Shown here piece by piece: positions 1 to 9,008 of a DNA stretch of 64,000 nucleotides (positions are counted from its first letter, which is position 1; each line of letters opens with the position of its first letter). The notes beneath the pieces are model-generated. The model was not told the DNA's origin. It saw only the letters and a list, made by a program, of their open reading frames with translations, and did not search any database. Position numbers and translations under genes: made by a program. The stretch is from Capnocytophaga canis (GTDB taxonomy: Bacteria > Bacteroidota > Bacteroidia > Flavobacteriales > Flavobacteriaceae), in NCBI RefSeq assembly GCF_000827555.1, contig NZ_CDOI01000101.1, positions 1 through 64,000 on the forward strand, given 5' to 3'.

Positions 1-3000
1 CCCTGTGGCTACCGATCGGTTACCTGCTGCCCCCACGCCACCGGCAAATACTAAAGGTAGTAAGCCTACGATAAAGGCAAATGAGGTCATCAAAATGGGT
101 CTGAGCCTTGCCATAGCGGCATTGATTGCCGATTTGGATAGGCTCTCGCCGTGATGCCTACGTTGTACGGCAAATTCCACGATTAAGATGGCATTCTTAG
201 CCAACAAACCGACCAACATAATGAGCGATATCTGAAAGTAAATATTGTTTTCCAAGCCCATTGCCCATTGCCCCAAATAAGCGCCCATAATTCCGAACGG
301 AAGTGAGCAGATTACCGCCAAGGGTAACAGATAACTTTCATACTGAGCCGATAGAATGAAATAGGTGAAAATCAGCGAAAGTGCAAAAATAACAAGGGTT
401 TGCGTACCTGCACGTTGCTCTTCGCGAGTAAGCCCCGTATAGTCAATGCCATAATTACTATTTAAAGTTTCCGATGCCACCTCTTTTACTGCATTTAAGG
501 CATCGCCGGTACTGTATCCTTCGGCATTAGCGCCGGTTAAGGCTACCGAAGTAAACAGATTATAGCGGTTCACACTCTGCGGACCAAAGGTACGTTTGAG
601 CGTAACGAATTGCGAAATAGGTGCCATCTGCCCGTTGGAGGTACGTACGGTAAGTCCGTCAAGGCTTTGAATGCTTTTTCGGTCATCAGGAAGTGCTTGT
701 ACCATTACTCGGAATTGTTTTCCGTACTTGGTAAAGTCTGTTGCATAGAGTCCACCGATATAATTTTGTAGCACCGAAAGGATATGCGTAACGCTAATGC
801 CCGATTGTGCAGCACGTTCTACGTTTATTTCCAACTGATACTGCGGATAGTTTACGTTGAAAGAGGTTTGCACATACTGAATTTCAGAGCGTTGGTTAAG
901 GGCTTGAAGGAACTGCTGTGTGGTGCTGTTAAGTTCGCTGATTTCGCCCCCTGTTTTGTCCAACAAAACCATTGAAAACCCTGAACTCATACCGAAACCG
1001 GGTACAGCAGGTGGCTGAAAGAAAATGACTTTGGCATCGGTAATACCTGAAACTGCCCCAAAAGCCTGACCTAATATAGCTTGTATGCTTTGCCTTGGGT
1101 CAGCTTGTCGCTCGGCGAAGGGTTTTAATCGTAAAAAGCCCATTCCGTAGTTGCTTCCGGCACCTGAGATAAAGCTTCTACCTGAAATTCCTGTTACCGA
1201 ATGCACTCCGGGTATTTTACGAACTCGCTCCTGTACCTCTTGCAGTACGTTTGCCGTACGCTCCATCGAAGCACCGGGGATAAGCTCTACGTTCATCATC
1301 AGCATACCATTATCTTCCGTAGGAACGAATCCTGTTTTCATTTTCTCGTTACTGTAATAAAGCACACCTCCTGCCACTACAAAGAGGATAAGCGTTACCC
1401 ATTTGTGGCGTAAAAAGAAGGTAAAGGTTTTTCCGTACCGCTTGGTGGCTGCCTCGAAAGCAAGGTTAAACTTATGGAAAAACTTGCCAATGAAAGATTT
1501 TTCTTCATAGGCTTTATCCGGATGAGGTTTCAGTAGTAAAGCACATAGTACGGGGCTAAGCGTAAGGGCATTTACTGCCGAAATAGCAATAGCAATGATA
1601 AGTGTAATCCCGAATTGTTTGTAAAATACACCTGTAGTTCCGCCAATGAACGTTACCGGAATGAATACCGCAGCCATTACTAAGGTTACCGAAATAATCG
1701 CACCTGTTATCTCGTGCATAGCCGATAGGGTAGAAGCCTTGGCTTTGTCGCGAGTTTGCTCCATTTTGGCGTGTACGGCTTCCACTACAATAATAGCATC
1801 GTCCACTACAATACCAATGGCAAGTACCAAAGCGAATAGCGTAAGCATATTTATAGAGTATCCGAATAGGTTCAAGAAGAAGAATGTACCTACTATTGAT
1901 ACCGGAACTGCTATGGCAGGAATTAGTGTGGAGCGGAAATCTTGTAGGAATAAGTAAACTACTAAGAAAACAAGTAGAAAGGCTTCGAGTAAAGTGGTTA
2001 AAACTTTGGAAATGGAAGCGTCTAAGAACTCATTAGAGTCCATATTTATGGTGTATCCGATACCTTCAGGAAGGGCTAACTCGGCTTCTTTGAGGTATTT
2101 TTTTACATCGTTGATAATGTCACGTGCGTTAGAGCCCGGCGTTTGATATACTCCCATTGAAACGGCAGGGTTTCCGTTATTACGTGCAAATCCTGTGTAA
2201 TACAAAGCCCCTAATTCAATATCAGCTACGTCTTTCAATCGGAGTATCTGACCGTTGTTCATTGCCTTTATTACGATGTTCTCATATTCTTGAACCTCAT
2301 TATATTTTCCTTTATACTTGATTACGTATTCGTAAGAGCTACCGCTGTTCTGACCGAGTGTACCTGCTGCAGCCTCACGACTTTGGTCGGTAATGGCAGC
2401 GGTAACTTCAGCAGGGTTTAAACCATAAGCGGCTAACTTTTCGGGGTGTAGCCAAATCCGCATAGCGTAATCCTTCCCACCGAATACATTGGCATCACCC
2501 ACACCATTGATACGCTTTATGGCAGGAATGATATTGATATTTAAGTAATTCTGTATAAAGATGTCGTTAATCTTATCATTGGTGGAGTAAAACGTCATAA
2601 ACATCAAAGCCCCTGTGTTTTGCTTTTGAGTAACCACCCCTGCGCGAGTAACTTCGGCAGGTAAAATGGAGTTGGCACGAGCCACACGATTCTGTACGTT
2701 AACTACAGCAATATCAGGATTAGTTCCCTGCTTAAAATAAACGTTTATCGATGCCGAACCATTGTTCGTAGCGGTAGAGGTGATATAATCCATATTCTCC
2801 ACACCATTGATTTGCTCCTCTAACGGAATTACTACCGATTTCAAAACGGTTTCCGCATTAGCACCGGTATAATTTGCTGATACTTGAACCGTCACCGGAG
2901 CAATATCAGGGTATTGCGAAATGGGTAAGCCTACAATACCCAATATACCGAGTATTACAATGAGTATGGAAATCACTGTTGACATTACAGGTCTGTCGAT

Positions 3001-3015
3001 AAATAGTTTTACCAT
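1..3015 (-). CDS. RND efflux pump, HAE1/AcrB-type permease (partial at 3' end)
   Basis: Proton-driven inner-membrane pump subunit of a tripartite RND exporter for drugs or hydrophobic compounds. The frame is open for 1005 codons from ATG at 3015 to the window edge, so only about the last 40-50 residues of a typical 1040-1050-residue pump are missing. It begins MVKLFIDRPVMSTVIS, the usual first helix, and carries the paired proton-relay aspartates in IGIVVDDAIVVVE (D405, D406). The second half ends in LLPLVFAGG, the conserved penultimate region. It is the last visible gene of the operon regulator-adaptor-pump; an outer-membrane TolC partner would be expected further left. The 589 bp separating it from the adaptor gene is unusually long and filled with tandem repeats, so the pump may have its own promoter. 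Substrate cannot be told from sequence. Confidence 0.96.
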   Translation of the reverse strand, partial: MVKLFIDRPVMSTVISILIVILGILGIVGLPISQYPDIAPVTVQVSANYTGANAETVLKSVVIPLEEQINGVENMDYITSTATNNGSASINVYFKQGTNPDIAVVNVQNRVARANSILPAEVTRAGVVTQKQNTGALMFMTFYSTNDKINDIFIQNYLNINIIPAIKRINGVGDANVFGGKDYAMRIWLHPEKLAAYGLNPAEVTAAITDQSREAAAGTLGQNSGSSYEYVIKYKGKYNEVQEYENIVIKAMNNGQILRLKDVADIELGALYYTGFARNNGNPAVSMGVYQTPGSNARDIINDVKKYLKEAELALPEGIGYTINMDSNEFLDASISKVLTTLLEAFLLVFLVVYLFLQDFRSTLIPAIAVPVSIVGTFFFLNLFGYSINMLTLFALVLAIGIVVDDAIIVVEAVHAKMEQTRDKAKASTLSAMHEITGAIISVTLVMAAVFIPVTFIGGTTGVFYKQFGITLIIAIAISAVNALTLSPVLCALLLKPHPDKAYEEKSFIGKFFHKFNLAFEAATKRYGKTFTFFLRHKWVTLILFVVAGGVLYYSNEKMKTGFVPTEDNGMLMMNVELIPGASMERTANVLQEVQERVRKIPGVHSVTGISGRSFISGAGSNYGMGFLRLKPFAERQADPRQSIQAILGQAFGAVSGITDAKVIFFQPPAVPGFGMSSGFSMVLLDKTGGEISELNSTTQQFLQALNQRSEIQYVQTSFNVNYPQYQLEINVERAAQSGISVTHILSVLQNYIGGLYATDFTKYGKQFRVMVQALPDDRKSIQSLDGLTVRTSNGQMAPISQFVTLKRTFGPQSVNRYNLFTSVALTGANAEGYSTGDALNAVKEVASETLNSNYGIDYTGLTREEQRAGTQTLVIFALSLIFTYFILSAQYESYLLPLAVICSLPFGIMGAYLGQWAMGLENNIYFQISLIMLVGLLAKNAILIVEFAVQRRHHGESLSKSAINAAMARLRPILMTSFAFIVGLLPLVFAGGVGAAGNRSVATG

Positions 3016-3176
3016 ATTTGTTTTATTTTGATTTTTTATGGTTTTATATACGGATAAACATATAAATACGATGAATTGAATGAGTTTATCTGATTTATAA
3101 AACTTATTTTTCTATAAATGATTATTGTTTGTTATTCGTTGTAACCTATCTTTATAACTGACTTACGTAGTTTTAT

Positions 3177-3553
3177 ACTTTTAAAAACTGCTATAATTTT
3201 CCGAGAAATGGCTTTTTTACTTTTGAAAATGACTATATTTTTCAGATATGTCGTTTTTCACTTGTAAAAAACTGCTATAATTTTCCAAGAAATAGCTTTT
3301 TCACTTTTAAAAACTGCTATAATTTTCGGATATGACGTTTTTCACTTGTAAAAAACAGATATAATTTTCCAAGAAATGGCTTTTTCACTTTTGAAAACGA
3401 CTATATTTTTCGGATATGACGTTTCTCACTTGTAAAAAACCGATATAATTTTCCGAGAAATGGCTTTTTCACTTCTGAAAACGACTATATTTTTCAGATA
3501 TGGCGTTTCTCACTTGTAAAAAACCGATATAATTTTCGGATATAGCATTTTTA
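3177..3553. repeat. Nine-unit tandem repeat with an 84-bp higher-order period
   Basis: Nine imperfect units of 41-43 bp start at 3177, 3219, 3260, 3303, 3344, 3387, 3428, 3471 and 3512. Odd units (A type) read acttgtaaaaaacNgatata then attttccRagaaatggcttttt; even units (B type) read acttttgaaaacgactatat then ttttcggatatgacgtttctc. B units are exactly 84 bp apart (3219, 3303, 3387, 3471), so the array grew by duplicating an A+B pair, about 4.5 copies. Unit 9 starts as A and ends as B, as expected from recombination between types. It lies inside the efflux operon between adaptor and pump. On the plus strand one frame is open through several units but is broken by stops in units 4, 6 and 9, so it is probably not coding. 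Confidence 0.9.
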
Positions 3554-3604
3554 ATTATTGATAAACTCAAAAAATAGGTTGCTTTTATTGTTTTTATATA
3601 GAAA

Positions 3605-4702
3605 TTATCTGAAAGCAGGTTTGATGGCTTGTACTAAGCTATCCATAGAAACGGGTTTCGTTTGGATTTTCATACTTGTTCGGATACCATTAAGTCCTTG
3701 CACGACCAAAATATCGCCTTTTTGCAGTCCGTCAGACACTACGGCTAAGTTATTATTTCGGTTTTTAAGGGTAATGATGACTTGTTTTACAGTGTCTTGC
3801 TCTACTTTATAGGCGAAAATTAAGCCTTGTTGCTCAAAGGTGGCTACCTCCGGAATTACTAAACTATTTGCGTGTACCTCCGGAATAAGTATGGTACCGC
3901 TGTTACCATTAGTAAGCAGTCCTTCCGCATTGGGGAATGTAGCTCGAAACCGAATGCTTCCGGTGTTTTTATCAACTTGACCCGTTACGGTACTGATGGT
4001 TCCTTGGTGTGGATAGCGTTCGCCATTGGCTAAAACTAATGTAATCTTGGGCAAATTACCGATTTTTTCATTCAAGGACTTGCCTTTGGCAACCTCTAAG
4101 AAGGTAATATAGTCTTTCTCATTCATAGAAAAGTAAGCATATACCTCTTTCACATCTGAAACGGTAGTCAAAACCGTGTTATTGGCACTAACCAAAGCAC
4201 CTTCACGTAAGGGAATGCTACCCACTACACCTGTTACAGGGGCTCTGACTATGGCATAATCAATGTTGGCATTCACTTCGGCATAACTTGCCTTTATCCG
4301 AGCCAAGTTGGCTTTGGCAGTTTCTAACTGTACGGGACTGATAATATTTTTGGCGACAAGAGGTTCAAGGCGATTGACTTCCACCAGCGCTGCATCTACT
4401 GCCGATTTGGCGGCTTGAGAGCTTTGGTTAAGTGCTTGAGTTTCCAATCTAAAAAGAGGTTGACCTTTGGTTACTTGCTGACCTTCATCAACCAACACTT
4501 GTGTAATATATCCCGATATCCGCGCTTGTACAGGGCTATTCACTTTTCCTTCAATGTTCACCGGATAAGAAAGGTGATACGTACTGCTTTGTTCCCCCAC
4601 CGTGATTACCGGAAGCGTTTTTATACCTTGTTGAACTTGTTTTGGGGTGTTGTTACAGGCTGTCATTAGGCTCAAACCTGCCAAAATGAAGAATATTCTC
4701 AT
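3605..4702 (-). CDS. RND efflux periplasmic adaptor, membrane fusion lipoprotein
   Basis: Adaptor (MFP/HlyD family) that joins the inner-membrane pump to an outer-membrane channel. The first 16 residues form a lipoprotein signal with lipobox LMTAC and acceptor Cys16. Then come a beta-strand segment (around 40-60), a lipoyl-like half (GYITQVLVDEGQQVTKGQPLF), an alpha-helical hairpin (about 85-135), the second lipoyl half (IVRAPVTGVVGSIPLREG) and C-terminal barrel domains (GTISTVTGQVDKNTGSIRF). At 365 aa the length is normal. Its ATG overlaps the stop of the upstream regulator gene by 4 bp (ATGA), so the two are translationally coupled. The pump gene follows after a repeat-filled gap. Confidence 0.95.
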   Translation of the reverse strand: MRIFFILAGLSLMTACNNTPKQVQQGIKTLPVITVGEQSSTYHLSYPVNIEGKVNSPVQARISGYITQVLVDEGQQVTKGQPLFRLETQALNQSSQAAKSAVDAALVEVNRLEPLVAKNIISPVQLETAKANLARIKASYAEVNANIDYAIVRAPVTGVVGSIPLREGALVSANNTVLTTVSDVKEVYAYFSMNEKDYITFLEVAKGKSLNEKIGNLPKITLVLANGERYPHQGTISTVTGQVDKNTGSIRFRATFPNAEGLLTNGNSGTILIPEVHANSLVIPEVATFEQQGLIFAYKVEQDTVKQVIITLKNRNNNLAVVSDGLQKGDILVVQGLNGIRTSMKIQTKPVSMDSLVQAIKPAFR

Positions 4703-5166
4703 ACGTTTTCTATTTTAAAAAGGGTTTCTTTAAATGCTTCTATACCTTGTTGTAAAAATTCTTGATGGATTTGTTTGCGTTTTAGTAAGGTTTTAGGAGT
4801 ATTGGGGTGCTTTTTCGATAGGTTATTAACGCGTTGTACTACGCTAAGGGTGTATTCCATCCGTTCGATGGATTGTTTTAACCATAGTATAATATAGTCT
4901 TGATTGTAAACGAAGTAGGTTTTTCTCTCGTTGAACTTGTTAATTTCTAAAATAATCCCCTTATCGATGAGTTTACGTAGGTTCATCGAGATGGAACCCT
5001 TACTTACCCCTAAGGCTTGTTGAAGTTGGTCGAAGGTAGCACCATTTCCTTCGAAGTCCAATTTCAGATAAGCACAAATTTTTGCCATAATAGGGCTTAG
5101 CCCAAAATGGTTGGTGTACAAGGTAATCAAATCTTGTAGTAAAGTATGGTCTGTGTTTTTTATCAT
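4699..5166 (-). CDS. MarR/GbsR-type winged-helix transcriptional regulator
   Basis: Likely local regulator of the efflux operon it heads. A winged-helix domain is visible: helix-turn-helix DQLQQALGVSKGSISMNLRKL followed by a wing (IILEINKFNERKTYFV). The C-terminal half is helical and suits dimerisation. The family assignment to GbsR-like MarR proteins rests on this HTH and the overall 155-165 aa size. A TTG codon at 5193 would add nine residues; I prefer ATG at 5166 because the added residues are not needed for the fold and TTG starts are rare here. The stop overlaps the adaptor start by 4 bp. Whether it represses or activates, and its ligand, cannot be read from sequence. Confidence 0.85.
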   Translation of the reverse strand: MIKNTDHTLLQDLITLYTNHFGLSPIMAKICAYLKLDFEGNGATFDQLQQALGVSKGSISMNLRKLIDKGIILEINKFNERKTYFVYNQDYIILWLKQSIERMEYTLSVVQRVNNLSKKHPNTPKTLLKRKQIHQEFLQQGIEAFKETLFKIENV

Positions 5167-5292
5167 TTCTGCGAAAAAATCATTTCGGAGCAAAAGTAGA
5201 AAAAAAAGTTTAATTAGTTCAATAAGTATTGAACTTTTTAGATTTTTTTAATTGTTAGAGGTGTGAAAAAGACGATTAAAGATGTTCATGGG

Positions 5293-5322
5293 TTTGTATT
5301 TTAATTTTTTTTTATATGTTTG
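5293..5322 (+). promoter_or_regulatory. Bacteroidota promoter of the outer-membrane protein gene
   Basis: -33 TTTG at 5293-5296 and -7 TATGTTTG at 5315-5322, separated by 18 bp, match the Bacteroidota consensus. Predicted transcription start is near 5328, leaving a leader of about 20 nt before ATG 5349. Confidence 0.7.
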
Positions 5323-5348
5323 CTTCGCTTTAATTAAAATTTATTTTC

Positions 5349-5912
5349 ATGAAAAAAATCATTGCTACCATGTTTATGGTATTAGGACTGAATGCAGTTT
5401 ATGCGCAACATGTAAGTGTAGAGAAAGATCTTGTAGGCGTTCAAGCAGGATTATTGGGGGTAAATATTTACAATGAACACCGGCTTTCCGATGCTATAAC
5501 TTTGCGTTCTGATGCAAGTTTACATGGAGGTTTTTGGACAGGAGATATTTATGACAAAACGGGCTTTTTACTTGCTCCTGCTATTTCCATAGAGCCAAAG
5601 TGGTACTATGGATTGAACCGCCGTGTAAAAAAAGGAAAAAATATTAGCAATAACTCAGGAAATTATTTTTCACTTAGGACAGAATTTTCTCCTAATTGGT
5701 TTGTAATCTCTAATGATAGTAATGTAAGCAACGACTATAATGCGATTAGTGTTATACCTGTTTTTGGGATTCGCCGTAGCTTTAGCCGAAATTTTAATTA
5801 CGAATTTAATGTTGGTTACGGTTATTCGACCACACTTGGAAGAACACCTAATAGCAAAGGAGGTACTTTTTGGATTAGTTTTAAAATTGGTTACGATTTC
5901 TTTAAACGTTAG
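5349..5912 (+). CDS. Secreted hypothetical protein, probable small outer-membrane beta-barrel
   Basis: 187 residues with a signal peptide ending LNAVYAQ. The mature part alternates hydrophobic and polar residues and ends in IGYDFFKR with aromatic residues near the C-terminus, as in outer-membrane barrels. Strand-like stretches include YFSLRTEFSPNWFVI, YNAISVIPVFGIRRSF and YEFNVGYGYSTTLG. I do not recognise a named family and assign no function. It has its own promoter, and the gene downstream (6001) is unrelated. Confidence 0.75.
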   Translation: MKKIIATMFMVLGLNAVYAQHVSVEKDLVGVQAGLLGVNIYNEHRLSDAITLRSDASLHGGFWTGDIYDKTGFLLAPAISIEPKWYYGLNRRVKKGKNISNNSGNYFSLRTEFSPNWFVISNDSNVSNDYNAISVIPVFGIRRSFSRNFNYEFNVGYGYSTTLGRTPNSKGGTFWISFKIGYDFFKR

Positions 5913-6000
5913 TTTTCGTTGTAAAATGCGTATCTGATAGAGTTGAATTTCCTTAACAACAAATGTTGAGTTTAAAGGCTCCGAACTTAAAGAAAAGTCT

Positions 6001-7455
6001 ATGGAAAAATATTTTGAAATTATCAGTGGATATGTTTGGTCGTATGCCTTAATTGGTTTATGTATCTTTTCGGGAGTGTATTTCACCATTCGCACAGGTT
6101 TTTTGCAGTTTCGTTATCTAAAAAGTATGGTTCGTTTGCTTTTTAGCGGAGGTAATTCGGCACAAGGTATATCGCCATTTCAAGCGTTTTCGTTGGCAAT
6201 TTCAGGACGTGTAGGTACGGGGAATATTATCGGAGTTGCATCGGCAATCTCTTTTGGTGGGCCAGGGGCCGTTTTTTGGATGTGGGTGATTGCTCTTTTG
6301 GGTGCTACTTCGGCATTTGCAGAGGCTACGCTTGGTCAGGTTTACAAACAAGAAATCAAAGGACAATACCGTGGAGGCCCTGCTTACTATATCGAAAAAG
6401 GATTGGGAATCAAGTGGTATGCTGTGTTTTTTGCCTTGGTGGCAATTCTCAGTTGTGGTTTTTTGTTACCAGGTATTCAAAGTAATAGTATTGTAACCTC
6501 GCTGAATCAATCTGTACAGATTCCAAATGTAAACATAGCTGGATATGAAGTTCATACAGTAGGCGTGGCAATCATTATTCTGGTTTCGATTATTATCTTT
6601 GGAGGTGTGAAACGTTTGGGTAAAGTAACGCAAATCATAGTGCCTTTTATGGCGGTTAGTTACATTGTGATGGTTTTGATCATTATAGGTATGCATTTTT
6701 CACAAATTCCCGATGTTTTTATGTTAATAATTGATGCTGCATTCAGTAGCGAGTCTATTTACGCAGGTATAACAGGTTCGGCAATCGCATGGGGTGTAAA
6801 GCGTGGTATTTATTCTAATGAAGCAGGACAGGGAACAGCACCACACGCCGCAGCTGCATCCGAAGTAAAACACCCTGTGGAACAAGGATTGGTACAGGCA
6901 TTTTCCGTTTACGTTGATACGCTTTTCATTTGTACTGCAACTGCTTTTATGATACTTTTCACAGGAAAGTACAACGTAATTAATGAAAAAACAGAAATAG
7001 CCATCGTCGAAAAGATTCCTTCTGTGGAATATAGTTTTTTTACGCAAGAGGCGTTGAATATTCATTTTCCAGTTATCGGAAGTCATTTTGTGGCACTTGC
7101 ACTCTTCTTTTTTGCTTTTACTACTATTTTGGCATACTATTACTATGCTGAAACTAATATCGCTTACATCTTCAAAGGGAAACGAAATGCTCAACTTTAT
7201 ATTTGGATTTTGCGTATCGGTTTCCTCTATGGAGTGTATATGGGAGCAATTAAAGAAGCTAAATTGGCATGGACTGTTGGGGATATTGGTGTAGGGCTCA
7301 TGGCATGGGTCAATGTAGTTGCTATTTTGCTACTCAGCGGTGTGGTTATCCGCGTTTGGAAAGATTATGTTTCTCAAAGGAAAAAAGGCATAAAAAATCC
7401 AATTTTTGATCCTAAAAAATCTAATATAAAGAACAGTGATTTCTGGAATCCGTAG
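6001..7455 (+). CDS. Sodium:alanine/glycine symporter (AGCS family)
   Basis: Inner-membrane Na+-coupled amino-acid importer. The 484-residue protein has the family signature GRVGTGNIIGVASAISFGGP (about residues 71-90), followed by FAEATLGQVYK and GGPAYYIEKGLG, and about ten hydrophobic helices. WGVKRGIYSNEAGQGTAPHAAA near residue 265 is also an AGCS hallmark. Length is normal for the family (450-540). It is 88 bp downstream of the barrel protein and converges with the DAACS symporter gene. Alanine or glycine is the usual substrate; the true one is not determined by sequence. Confidence 0.93.
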   Translation: MEKYFEIISGYVWSYALIGLCIFSGVYFTIRTGFLQFRYLKSMVRLLFSGGNSAQGISPFQAFSLAISGRVGTGNIIGVASAISFGGPGAVFWMWVIALLGATSAFAEATLGQVYKQEIKGQYRGGPAYYIEKGLGIKWYAVFFALVAILSCGFLLPGIQSNSIVTSLNQSVQIPNVNIAGYEVHTVGVAIIILVSIIIFGGVKRLGKVTQIIVPFMAVSYIVMVLIIIGMHFSQIPDVFMLIIDAAFSSESIYAGITGSAIAWGVKRGIYSNEAGQGTAPHAAAASEVKHPVEQGLVQAFSVYVDTLFICTATAFMILFTGKYNVINEKTEIAIVEKIPSVEYSFFTQEALNIHFPVIGSHFVALALFFFAFTTILAYYYYAETNIAYIFKGKRNAQLYIWILRIGFLYGVYMGAIKEAKLAWTVGDIGVGLMAWVNVVAILLLSGVVIRVWKDYVSQRKKGIKNPIFDPKKSNIKNSDFWNP

Positions 7456-7495
7456 ATTAGAAATATTTAGAATGGTGTGAGTTGGTAAATGTCGG

Positions 7496-8662
7496 TTATT
7501 CACCGACTTGTCTGCTACTTAATTTATTGACTATTAAGGATACTGCCCCGTCACCAGTAACGTTACAAGCAGTCCCGAAACTATCCATAGCAATGTACAG
7601 GGCGATCATCAGTGCTTGTTGCTGAGCATCGAAACCAAGTATTGATTGTAGTATAGCTAAAGCAGCCATAATAGCACCGCCTGGAACGCCAGGGGCGGCA
7701 ACCATAATAACTCCCAACATCATAATGAATCCCGCGAATAGATCAATACTAACCGTTTGTCCGTTCATCAACATTAATGCCATGGCACAGGCTGTGATTT
7801 TCATGGTGCTTCCCGAAAGGTGAATAGCGGCACACAAAGGCACAACAAAACCAGCTATTCGTTCCGAAACCCCCAATTTGATTACTTGTTGTAAAGTTAC
7901 AGGAATGGTTGCTGCTGATGATTGTGTTCCCAATGCTGTGGCATATGCAGGCATCATGGTCAATAAAGCCTTCAATGGATTTTTTTTAGAGATAATTCCC
8001 GCTAGTAAAAATTGAAGTAGCAACAAAGCAATGTGCATCACAAAAATGATTCCGATGATTTTAAAAAATAGCCCCATTACAGAAGCAACCTTCTCGCTGT
8101 AGGCTATTTCAGAAAATATACTCATGATATAGATCGGTAATAATGGAATAATCACTTTTTCAATTACCAGTACAATGATGTCTTTAAAATCTTTAAGTAC
8201 ACCTCCTAACGTTGAGTTACTTTTTAGTGATAACCCAATTCCGATCATAAAAGCCAGTACCAAAGCACTCATTACATCCAGAATTGGCGGAATGTCGAGC
8301 GTGAAAAAAGGAGTTAATGTACGCTCAACAACTTCTGTATTTACGGTTGGGCTTTGTCCTAATAGTTTTGGAAAGACTATTTTCCCTACAAAAAAAGTAG
8401 AAAATCCTGAAAATAAAGTAAATGAGTAGGCTATGATTACTGTCATAAAGAGCAGTCGTCCTGCATTTTTACCCAATTCAGCAATAGCAGGCATTACCAA
8501 TCCCATGATAATAAGAGGAATAGAAAATCCTAAGAAACTTCCGAATAGCTTGTTGAATGTCACAAACAAACGATTATACCATTCAGGGGCATATGATCCT
8601 ACAAGAATACCAATGATAATGGCAATAAACACTCTAAATAGAAGATTATTAAATAGTTTCAT
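7496..8662 (-). CDS. Dicarboxylate/amino acid:cation symporter (DAACS family)
   Basis: 388-residue inner-membrane symporter of the glutamate/aspartate/C4-dicarboxylate family. Visible features: N-terminal MKLFNNLLFRVFIAIIIGI, a serine-rich re-entrant loop (ATALGTQSSAATIPVT, about residue 243-258), the helix-7 region (HLSGSTMKITACAMALM) and the C-terminal segment MDSFGTACNVTGDGAVSLIV, where conserved substrate and cation ligands sit. It is transcribed away from aspartase (9009), so aspartate uptake feeding aspartase is a reasonable inference. Its promoter is complete (8697-8728). Confidence 0.93.
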   Translation of the reverse strand: MKLFNNLLFRVFIAIIIGILVGSYAPEWYNRLFVTFNKLFGSFLGFSIPLIIMGLVMPAIAELGKNAGRLLFMTVIIAYSFTLFSGFSTFFVGKIVFPKLLGQSPTVNTEVVERTLTPFFTLDIPPILDVMSALVLAFMIGIGLSLKSNSTLGGVLKDFKDIIVLVIEKVIIPLLPIYIMSIFSEIAYSEKVASVMGLFFKIIGIIFVMHIALLLLQFLLAGIISKKNPLKALLTMMPAYATALGTQSSAATIPVTLQQVIKLGVSERIAGFVVPLCAAIHLSGSTMKITACAMALMLMNGQTVSIDLFAGFIMMLGVIMVAAPGVPGGAIMAALAILQSILGFDAQQQALMIALYIAMDSFGTACNVTGDGAVSLIVNKLSSRQVGE

Positions 8663-8696
8663 TTGATTTCGGTTTATGTGAGAAATACATCTGCTA

Positions 8697-8728
8697 CAAA
8701 AATAGTAGATCCTTTCAAAAAAGACAAA
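8697..8728 (-). promoter_or_regulatory. Promoter of the DAACS symporter gene
   Basis: On the minus strand, -33 TTTG (8728-8725), 20-bp spacer and -7 TATTTTTG (8704-8697). Predicted start near 8690 gives a leader of about 28 nt. Confidence 0.75.
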
Positions 8729-9008
8729 ATAATTTTCAATTTAATTCAAATATATTTAGTATCTTTACACGAAATAAGGTTTAATGATTTCTAATGTTAA
8801 TCGTTTTTCTTAGGTACAAAAGCAAATTGGTACGCTTATTTCTTTTTGATAATCAATCTTTTTAGGAAAAGATTTTTTAACAACAAAATATTTAAGATTA
8901 TTTACAACCATTGGTAGAATAGATGATTGCATAAAATAAAAGTGAAGCACTCGAAGTTATAGATACATGAAATTTCAAAAAAATAGATTAATAAAAAAAT
9001 AAGAAAAT
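8729..9008. other. Non-coding gap upstream of aspartase
   Basis: About 280 bp with no credible gene. TATCTTTA at 8760-8767 is one base from the -7 consensus and is the best promoter candidate for aspA; it would leave a leader of roughly 235 nt. No clear hairpin or riboswitch fold was recognised. Confidence 0.4.

Noticed and set aside
3177-3553. CRISPR-like array
   Set aside because: Units are contiguous with no unique spacers, no cas genes are nearby, and the period is set by duplication of an A/B pair.
8729-9008. Riboswitch upstream of aspartase
   Set aside because: No conserved aptamer-like fold could be recognised and the -7 candidate is imperfect.
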